A stretch of 64,000 nt of DNA from Neptuniibacter sp. CAU 1671 (GTDB lineage Bacteria; Pseudomonadota; Gammaproteobacteria; Pseudomonadales; Balneatricaceae), in NCBI RefSeq assembly GCF_029222905.1, contig NZ_JARHUE010000001.1:682001-746000 (forward strand), read 5' to 3'. This document shows, piece after piece, positions 58,174 through 64,000 of this stretch. The position numbers and the translations under genes were made by a program. The notes under the pieces are model-generated. The model saw only the letters and a list, made by a program, of their open reading frames with translations. It was not told the origin of the DNA and searched no databases. Each line of letters starts with the position of its first letter. Position 1 is the stretch's first letter.

Positions 58174-60658
58174 ACTCCAGTCCCAACGCTTCAATAGGCT
58201 GGGGACGACCCAGATAATAACCCTGCGCAAAATCAACACCGATATCACAGAGGATTTTCAGGGTTTCAGCGTCTTCTACAAATTCGGCCACAGTGTGCTT
58301 ACCCAGCGCGTGTGCCACATCCCGAATAGACTTCACCAATGCCAGATCAATACTGCTGTGTTTAAGTTCTTTGATGAACGAGCCATCAATCTTGACCGTC
58401 TCGGCTGGCAGGTTCTTCAGGTAGGCAAAGGTACTGAAACCGGTACCAAAGTCATCAATGGAAAAACCACAACCCATGGCTGAAAGCGCTTCCACCATCC
58501 CCTGCGTTGCAGTCAAGTTCGACAGGCTGGCATTTTCTGTCAGCTCAAAGATGATCCGGTTTGGATCGACTGCATACTCTTTCAGTTTTTCCTGCACAAA
58601 GGGAACCAGTCGCTCATTCTGAAACGCATGCGCTGACAGATTGATCGACACCTTTTTCAGATTTGGCGTAATTGACAGTGTGTAGATGGATTTAGCCACC
58701 ACATGCAGGTCCAGCAACCCCATGTCTTCAAAGCGCTCAAGCGCCGGAATAAACTGGCCGGGATAGATAATTTCGTCGTCAATTACCAGTCGCACCAGCG
58801 CTTCATAATACGCCACCTGATCAAAGGGCGCGCTGTACACCGGCTGAAAATGCAGTACCAGATTGTCCTGCTCTATCGCCCGTTGCACAGCATGCAGCCA
58901 CAACATACTGCTGCGTACATCTCCGCTGGCCTCATCTTCTTCGGTGTAGACATGCACCCGGTTCCGCCCCCGGCGTTTAGCCACATACAGGGCGATATCC
59001 GCTTGCTGCAGATAATCCTGGGGTTTACTGCCACGGCCATCGATCAGGCTGATGCCGATACTGCAACTTACTTTGAGCACCTGACCACCAAAGATAAATT
59101 GCTCTGACGCCATCATCTCGCACAGACCACCAGCAATTTCCCGAGCCTGATCCAGTTCGGTATTGCTGAGCAGCACCGCAAACTCATCCCCACCAATACG
59201 GCACAGGCGGTCTGAATCACGCAACATCCGATGCAACCTTTCGGATGCTTCTTTCAGCACAAAGTCACCACGATGATGACCCAGGGTATCGTTGATCGCT
59301 TTGAAATGGTCCAGATTGATATAGAGCAGCGCGTGATTGATTTTACTGCGACGGGCCAGCGCTGCTACCTGCATCAGCTCGGTATCAAAATAGTGGCGGT
59401 TATAGAGTCCGGTCAGAGAGTCATGAATGGCCAGATGTTCCAGTCGCTGTTCGGCACGTTTGCGGGCGGAGATATCATCAATGGCAACTGTGATTGCCAT
59501 CTGGCTACTGCCGCGACGAATAGTATTCAGTCGCGCCTCGACCCAGCTACCGTGGTTAAAGCGGTCGCGCAGTTTAAATTCAATATGCAGGCTGAATCCC
59601 TGCCCACTGCGTAAATTTTTCAGAGCCCGTTTGATGACATTGACTGAACTGTTGGAGTCCGGGTAGACAAAATCGAGCAACTCTTTTCCCAGCGATTGCT
59701 GGAAACTCATGCCGGTCAGCTGACTCCAGGTTTCATTGGCAAATACCACACAACCATGACTGTCGAGTTCCAGCACCGCTGTGGCCAGATTATCCAGAAT
59801 TACCCGGTGCTCCCGGGCCTGGGATGCCAGTGCATGCTCGTTGCGCTGTACGGTCAGAATCGCATCGGCAAACTGTTCGTTACTGATGATAAAGTCTTTA
59901 CGACGGGCGGCTATTTCACACACCCGGCGCAACTGTTCGGTAGAGAAAGGCTTACTGATAAAGTCAGCCGCCCCTTTCATCATCATCTCTTCAGCCAGCT
60001 CCATTGAGCCGTGTGCTGTCATTAAAACAACGGTCTGGTCCGGTTTTTCGAGCAGCATCTGCTGCATGATCTCCGGGCCTGAGATACCCGGCAGCATCAC
60101 ATCCAGCAATACCAGGTCATAATCACCACGCCGCCACTCCCTCAGACCGGCATCGCCATCCGCCAGCAGTTCCACATCAAAACGTGAACGTAATACTCGG
60201 GAGATCAGTGCGGCGGTTTGTGCAGCATCCTCGATCACCAGTAACCGGGGTTTGCGGCTGATCTGTTCGCGATGTTTAGCGGCGGTAATTTTCTCTGCCA
60301 GCGACTGATGGTCACTGAAAGGAAGCAGGTAATCGATGTCAAACTCACGTGCCGTCGTTTCGGCAATGCGTTTACACCAGATGGAGGTCACAATGATAAA
60401 CGGAATATCTTCGGGGCAGTTAAATACGCCTGAACGCACCATGCGCGCCAACCGCCAGCCATCAAGACCCTGCACTGTAACGTCACTTACAACACAGCTA
60501 ATATCCTGTTGTTTGAGGCTACGCAATGCGTCGCGTGCGTCTGTGGCTTCTATGACGTCGTAGTCGGTCTTAGTGCGCAAATACCTTGTAAGCACTTCGC
60601 GTTGCGCACTATCGCCGTTAACCAGCAGGAGCTTCTCTTGGCGATACATCCTAATCAT
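58148..60658 (-). CDS. REC-REC-PAS-GGDEF-EAL response regulator
   Basis: An 836-residue cytoplasmic protein: REC1 (about 9-125, phospho-site in VVSDVTV), REC2 (about 136-255, LLDVMLPG, SKPF), PAS (about 280-400), GGDEF (about 415-570, IGGDEF intact) and EAL (about 590-825, EALVRL, ELTENA, IDDFGTGFST, KIDGSF). Both catalytic domains look functional, so it may make and break c-di-GMP under phosphorelay control. The start could also be an ATG three codons later. It overlaps the convergent HAMP-kinase gene by 26 bp, leaving no space for a terminator between them. Confidence 0.92.
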   Translation of the reverse strand: MIRMYRQEKLLLVNGDSAQREVLTRYLRTKTDYDVIEATDARDALRSLKQQDISCVVSDVTVQGLDGWRLARMVRSGVFNCPEDIPFIIVTSIWCKRIAETTAREFDIDYLLPFSDHQSLAEKITAAKHREQISRKPRLLVIEDAAQTAALISRVLRSRFDVELLADGDAGLREWRRGDYDLVLLDVMLPGISGPEIMQQMLLEKPDQTVVLMTAHGSMELAEEMMMKGAADFISKPFSTEQLRRVCEIAARRKDFIISNEQFADAILTVQRNEHALASQAREHRVILDNLATAVLELDSHGCVVFANETWSQLTGMSFQQSLGKELLDFVYPDSNSSVNVIKRALKNLRSGQGFSLHIEFKLRDRFNHGSWVEARLNTIRRGSSQMAITVAIDDISARKRAEQRLEHLAIHDSLTGLYNRHYFDTELMQVAALARRSKINHALLYINLDHFKAINDTLGHHRGDFVLKEASERLHRMLRDSDRLCRIGGDEFAVLLSNTELDQAREIAGGLCEMMASEQFIFGGQVLKVSCSIGISLIDGRGSKPQDYLQQADIALYVAKRRGRNRVHVYTEEDEASGDVRSSMLWLHAVQRAIEQDNLVLHFQPVYSAPFDQVAYYEALVRLVIDDEIIYPGQFIPALERFEDMGLLDLHVVAKSIYTLSITPNLKKVSINLSAHAFQNERLVPFVQEKLKEYAVDPNRIIFELTENASLSNLTATQGMVEALSAMGCGFSIDDFGTGFSTFAYLKNLPAETVKIDGSFIKELKHSSIDLALVKSIRDVAHALGKHTVAEFVEDAETLKILCDIGVDFAQGYYLGRPQPIEALGLESSVAAEAG

Positions 60659-60791
60659 CCAGAACTGTTCGGCCCGGGCAACTTCCCTGCAGGCTCGTTA
60701 TTATATTGGTCTAATGCCCATTGAATCGCACAATAACGCCACTATGCGTTAGCATCAAGTTGCATTTTATCTAATATAGGAAACCGATTCC

Positions 60792-61388
60792 ATGTTGCAC
60801 AATTACAGTGAAGCCTGCGAACGTAATCAGCAACCCATTCTGGATGTGCTGCAGCATTATCTCCAGCCAAGTCATCGGGTGCTTGAAATCGGCAGCGGCT
60901 CGGGACAACACGCCCTGTTCTGTGTTGAACAATTGCAACATAATCACTGGCAACCTTCTGAACTACCCGGCAACCTGGCAGCACTGCAGCACAACCTGTC
61001 ACTGTTTAATCTGTCCGGCATCCGCAGCCCTATCCCGCTGGATGTTAGTATGCCACCCCGATTCAGCCACGCCTACGATCTGCTCTTTACGGCGAACACG
61101 CTGCATATTATGAGCTGGTCCTCTGTACAGGATTTAATCAGGCTGGCAGGAGAGATTATCGCACCGGAAGGATTTATGGTTGTATACGGACCTTTCCGGT
61201 ACCAGAATGCATATACCAGTCCCAGCAACGCCGCCTTTGACCAGTGGTTAAAACAGCGAGACCCCCAAAGCGGGATCCGTGATTTTGAAGCACTGGAATC
61301 GCTGGCAAACGATGCCAACCATTTTTTGCTGAAAGACTGGACGATGCCTGCCAACAATCAGTGTCTGGTCTGGCAAAAACAGGGCTAA
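60792..61388 (+). CDS. DUF938 SAM-dependent methyltransferase-like protein
   Basis: A 198-residue DUF938 protein with SAM-binding motif I VLEIGSGSGQH near 30-40 and LLFTANTLHIMSW as the post-II region, features of class I methyltransferases. DUF938 proteins are small bacterial enzymes of unknown substrate, also found in animal METTL26. The ATG follows TAGGAAACC. The TIGR02647 gene follows by 36 bp, so they may be cotranscribed. It diverges from the REC-REC-GGDEF-EAL gene. Confidence 0.93.
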   Translation: MLHNYSEACERNQQPILDVLQHYLQPSHRVLEIGSGSGQHALFCVEQLQHNHWQPSELPGNLAALQHNLSLFNLSGIRSPIPLDVSMPPRFSHAYDLLFTANTLHIMSWSSVQDLIRLAGEIIAPEGFMVVYGPFRYQNAYTSPSNAAFDQWLKQRDPQSGIRDFEALESLANDANHFLLKDWTMPANNQCLVWQKQG

Positions 61389-61424
61389 CCAACCCCGGTC
61401 CCCTGCTGATCTGGAGATCCATGC

Positions 61425-61676
61425 ATGCGTTACACCACTGACCATCTGGAAGAGTTAAATGTATTGAGTCTGTTCACTCTGGAAACCACTCAGGAAGGTA
61501 TCAAGGTCCATTCTAATGCACGACCGGAAGTGATTGCTGCCACTCAGCGTCTGTTCGATAAAGGCCTGATCACTCAAGCTGATGGCGGCTACCTGACGCC
61601 GTTGGGGCATGATGCTGCAGAGCACAGTCAGGTGTTGCTGACCATTCTCTGCAGCGAAAGCAGAGTTACACTTTAA
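61425..61676 (+). CDS. TIGR02647-family small protein
   Basis: An 83-residue protein almost fully conserved with the TIGR02647 family known from Pseudomonas-like bacteria: ELNVLSLF, TQEGIKVH, TQRLFDKGLITQADGGYLT. The arrangement resembles a winged helix, and the family is sometimes labelled DNA-binding, but no function is established. The start is ATG with GGAG upstream. It follows the DUF938 gene and converges on the DUF255 gene. Confidence 0.92.
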   Translation: MRYTTDHLEELNVLSLFTLETTQEGIKVHSNARPEVIAATQRLFDKGLITQADGGYLTPLGHDAAEHSQVLLTILCSESRVTL

Positions 61677-61697
61677 TTCTCATGCATGCCTGTTCGC

Positions 61698-63245
61698 TTA
61701 GCCTTCAGCCATGTCTGAATTGAGTGCACGGTACTGCTGATCCAACAATAACAGCCCCGCTTCGGTAATGCGTGACAACGCCACTTCGGGGCTGTTCAGA
61801 TAACGCAGAGTATGTTCTGCCAGCGCCATTAACTGCGGCTGCCGTGTTACGGTGAACAGGTCCAGCAGCAGTTGCGCTGCCGCGATATTTTCATCCAGCT
61901 GCGGAAGCGGTTTTAGCGGTGTACCATTATCAGCCGCGCTGACTAATCCTGCTCTGGGATGCTTCAGGTAACGATCAATAAAACCAGCAGTGGCAACAGC
62001 ACGCTGCAGAGCCTGCTGGTCATTGGTGATCTGATAATAGGTCAGCAGTGCACGTGCCATCACCAGATTATCCATCAGGTAGGGTCCAGCGGTATCAACA
62101 CGGTCATGCCGAAAACCGGCCTGTCCCAGACGACGTTCCGTAAATACCCAGACCATCGCCTGCTCAGCCCGCTGCAACAAGGCGGGCGATTGTGTCACCT
62201 GATAGAGTTGTAGCAAGGCATCAATAGCGTACCCTGTCGCAGAGGCATAAACTTGCGGCGCAATTCTGGGCAGCCCTTTCTCTAACCGGGCTTTGCGGTC
62301 CAGAGCATAATAAGCGTGAGCTTTTTTACCCGGTTCCAGATCCGCATCCTGTGAATTATAAAAGCCGCCACCGGGAGCCGACATAAACTCCAGCAGATAG
62401 GACACAATAGACTCGGCCGCTTTCAGATAGCGCGGCTCTTTAAACTGCCGGTATGCCTGCAGGTAGAGATCAACATAACGGGACTGGACGCGCATGATTT
62501 TTTCGTAATGGGGATGCTGCCAGTCACCATGGGTGGAATACTGATAGGCCCCGCCAAACACCGGGTCAATCAGATTAAGCGCCCCATCAAGGGTAAGTCT
62601 GGCCCGCTGCTCGGCCTGAGTATCGCCCTGCGCTGCCAGTTTTAGATCCCATACCATCGAATCGCGCTCGATAAACTTCTGGCCTATGTCCAGACCGCCG
62701 CGCTGGTAATCAAACCGCTTGGCATGACGCTCTTCCAGCCGGGTTTTAATTTCAGGATCAAGCAGCGGGTCCTCATTAATGTTTTCAGGGTAAGCCAGAT
62801 GACTGCCCTGAGGTGAAGGGTCATCAATAATGCCCTGCAATATAACCCGCATCTCCTCGGGTGATATGTAGCCGGCACGTTTCAGTAATTCCGTACCGTC
62901 AGGCGCATAGATAATCGTCGCAGGCCACCCCCAGTCGCGATATCGTTCAGCCAGATCCGGACGGGCATCATGGTCTGCTTTCATCACAATGAAGTGCTCG
63001 CGCAGTAAAGCGATGACAGCTGGATCCTCGTATGTCGATGCTTCCATAACATGACACCAGTGACACCACACCGCCAACAGATCCAGCAACATGAATTTGT
63101 CCTGCTGCCGAGCCTGTTCGAAGCTGGTTTTATCATGCTCGCGCCAGGTCAATGCCGGGTCGTCTGCTGCAGCAACCTGAGTGCTGATCATGACCAGCCC
63201 GCAGAAGAGGCTGATCGCAAGGTGCTTCCTTATAGACAGGTTCAT
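61698..63245 (-). CDS. Exported DUF255 thioredoxin-domain protein (YyaL-like)
   Basis: A 515-residue protein of the DUF255/YyaL type: an N-terminal thioredoxin-like domain (about 30-155 with the redox pair in WCHWCH) and a long alpha/alpha-toroid-like region (about 180-510) similar to glycosidase or N-acyl-glucosamine-epimerase folds. It carries a signal peptide (cleavage near VAA), so here the domain pair is periplasmic, unlike the usual cytoplasmic homologues. The ATG was chosen for spacing to GGAGA; an in-frame GTG nine bases earlier lies too close to it. Function unknown, probably redox-linked. Confidence 0.9.
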   Translation of the reverse strand: MNLSIRKHLAISLFCGLVMISTQVAAADDPALTWREHDKTSFEQARQQDKFMLLDLLAVWCHWCHVMEASTYEDPAVIALLREHFIVMKADHDARPDLAERYRDWGWPATIIYAPDGTELLKRAGYISPEEMRVILQGIIDDPSPQGSHLAYPENINEDPLLDPEIKTRLEERHAKRFDYQRGGLDIGQKFIERDSMVWDLKLAAQGDTQAEQRARLTLDGALNLIDPVFGGAYQYSTHGDWQHPHYEKIMRVQSRYVDLYLQAYRQFKEPRYLKAAESIVSYLLEFMSAPGGGFYNSQDADLEPGKKAHAYYALDRKARLEKGLPRIAPQVYASATGYAIDALLQLYQVTQSPALLQRAEQAMVWVFTERRLGQAGFRHDRVDTAGPYLMDNLVMARALLTYYQITNDQQALQRAVATAGFIDRYLKHPRAGLVSAADNGTPLKPLPQLDENIAAAQLLLDLFTVTRQPQLMALAEHTLRYLNSPEVALSRITEAGLLLLDQQYRALNSDMAEG

Positions 63246-63315
63246 TCTTTTCACATCTCCATTGATTTACTCTGTCTACGCAGTAAAGGGACTAATGGAT
63301 GCGAAAACGCTGAAC

Positions 63316-63342
63316 CTAAAAAAGGGCCATCCGGCCCTTTCA
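63316..63342 (-). terminator. Rho-independent terminator between small gene and DUF255 gene
   Basis: On the minus strand AAAGGGCC, loop GGAT, GGCCCTTT followed by more Ts: a strong intrinsic terminator 20 bp past the stop of the small gene at 63363, isolating it from the DUF255 gene. Confidence 0.9.
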
Positions 63343-63362
63343 GAAAAATGCGTTATGCATTC

Positions 63363-63614
63363 TCAACGATGTTCACGCACGAATTGCGCTAAAACATGAT
63401 TTAATTCAGCAGCATGAAAGCGGTCACCCCGCCGGTCTGCACATTTCAGATCGTCCAGTATCATGCTCCTGATAATCTGCTCCTCATGACGCTCCAGCAG
63501 CTCATGGCCCACCGCCATCGCAATCATGTTATCCACATGTTCATGCTCAGCAATGGCTGCCACCTCCCCTGCGGTGAGGTCGCTCAGATCCAGACACTCT
63601 CTGTAAGTCAACAT
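63363..63614 (-). CDS. Small conserved acidic protein, unknown
   Basis: An 83-residue protein starting MLTYRECLDLSDLT and containing AIAEHEHV, resembling a conserved uncharacterised small protein seen in many proteobacteria. It is acidic in its first half and helical throughout. The chosen ATG follows GGGAGG by eight bases; an in-frame extension upstream lacks support. It is terminated by an intrinsic terminator and is probably monocistronic. Function unknown. Confidence 0.78.
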   Translation of the reverse strand: MLTYRECLDLSDLTAGEVAAIAEHEHVDNMIAMAVGHELLERHEEQIIRSMILDDLKCADRRGDRFHAAELNHVLAQFVREHR

Positions 63615-63773
63615 AACCCATACCTCCCTCAACCGTTTGCCTTTCACTCTTATTTACAGTGTAGAAGGTCAAACGCGGCAATCTGGCTGCGCAAGCCTTA
63701 CTGACAGGCAGAACTGAGCAACAGATGATTCAGATCAATCCGCCTGAAACGGACGCATTTAAGGGCCTGTTAC

Positions 63774-63801
63774 TTGCAAGCAGAACCTGCTGCTTTATCA
63801 T
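63774..63801 (+). promoter_or_regulatory. Candidate promoter of the HopJ-family gene
   Basis: TTGCAA (63774-63779), 16 bases, TATCAT (63796-63801), 30 bases before the start codon. A short palindrome, AGCAG-AAC-CTGCT (63779-63791), sits in the spacer. Confidence 0.45.
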
Positions 63802-63831
63802 GCCGCTTCAATCAGAAAAAAGGATCTAGGG

Positions 63832-64000
63832 ATGACACCTGAAGCTTTGACCGATGCGTTGAGAAGTGGCGCGTCACTCGACTTTGAAGACACCATCAAT
63901 GTGATTACGGAACATTTTGACTACACCGCTACCGATTTTAAAAACGGGGATGTGGAAAATGCCGCCGGCCAAAACGAAGGCAGCTGCAAAATCTTTGCCT
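63832..64000 (+). CDS. HopJ-family protein, 5' part only
   Basis: The first 56 codons of a gene cut by the window end. The readable protein starts MTPEALTDALRSG and contains FEDTINVI, HFDYTATDFKNGD and NEGSCKIFA, the conserved core of the HopJ family (DUF-type proteins named after a Pseudomonas syringae effector, but widespread in non-pathogens with a presumably housekeeping role). The ATG follows AGGATCTAGGG. It is not evidence for a type III secretion system here. Confidence 0.85.
   Translation, partial: MTPEALTDALRSGASLDFEDTINVITEHFDYTATDFKNGDVENAAGQNEGSCKIFA

Noticed and set aside
63832..64000. HopJ naming taken as a sign of a type III secretion locus
   Set aside because: No secretion genes or chaperones are present; the family is widespread in free-living bacteria.

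Overview
The window reads as chromosomal DNA of a free-living, flagellated, aerobic gammaproteobacterium, most likely a marine Oceanospirillales relative of Amphritea, Neptunomonas or Marinobacterium. This rests on gene content: a Pseudomonas-like Dcd, an E. coli-sized UvrB and MetG, DsbB with E. coli cysteine numbering, an Aer-type redox/oxygen receptor, a TIGR02647 protein, a DUF938 methyltransferase and many c-di-GMP proteins. It is an inference from protein resemblance, not from a search. Coding density is high. I see no rRNA, tRNA, CRISPR array, prophage or intact insertion sequence.

Layout. Positions 1-4559 hold a five-gene, overlapping minus-strand operon: a secreted protein, a BioD/DUF1611-like P-loop NTPase, an ABC-exporter-like protein with a decayed ATPase, an alpha/beta hydrolase and a lipoprotein. 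It is the most unusual block and the best candidate for an uncharacterised system. Positions 4816-8622 carry aer and a CHASE-GGDEF-EAL protein. After a 590-bp AT-rich gap come a tautomerase and a three-gene phosphorelay operon (hybrid kinase, REC-HD-GYP, REC with an RsbW-like ATPase domain), to 15603. Positions 15873-20345 hold a zinc-ribbon mini-protein, a small secreted protein with a duplicated RGGxFDM motif, uvrB and an aspartate aminotransferase. Positions 20420-27551 hold an EamA transporter, dsbB and a complete RND efflux operon with a palindrome inside its predicted promoter.

Positions 27545-37765 are mostly housekeeping and conserved unknown genes: an internally duplicated unknown protein, dcd, a thioredoxin-like protein, hemH, DUF3465, small membrane proteins, DUF2157-like, DUF805, an exonuclease/GIY-YIG fusion, DUF481 and apbC/mrp. 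Positions 37891-46261 carry a second signalling block: a hybrid kinase, a REC-PAS-degenerate-GGDEF-EAL protein and a PAS-GGDEF-EAL protein. A TetR gene and a huge MFS/acyltransferase/acyl-ACP-ligase fusion follow. Their promoter has a 17-bp spacer occupied by a palindrome that is repeated once more upstream of the start codon.

Positions 50641-64000 contain trmA, an HDOD protein, a 282-bp non-coding miniature element with IS5-like inverted ends 35 bp before metG, metG, a substrate-binding-like protein with a HAMP kinase, a convergent REC-REC-PAS-GGDEF-EAL protein, DUF938, TIGR02647, an exported DUF255 thioredoxin-like protein, a small conserved acidic protein and the 5' part of a HopJ-family gene cut by the window end.

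Functionally, the dominant theme is environmental sensing through phosphorelays feeding cyclic-di-GMP turnover: four proteins with GGDEF and EAL domains, one HD-GYP and one HDOD. Membrane-lipid repair, efflux and redox homeostasis are interleaved with it. Start sites were chosen from Shine-Dalgarno context and family length; several differ from the longest reading frame.
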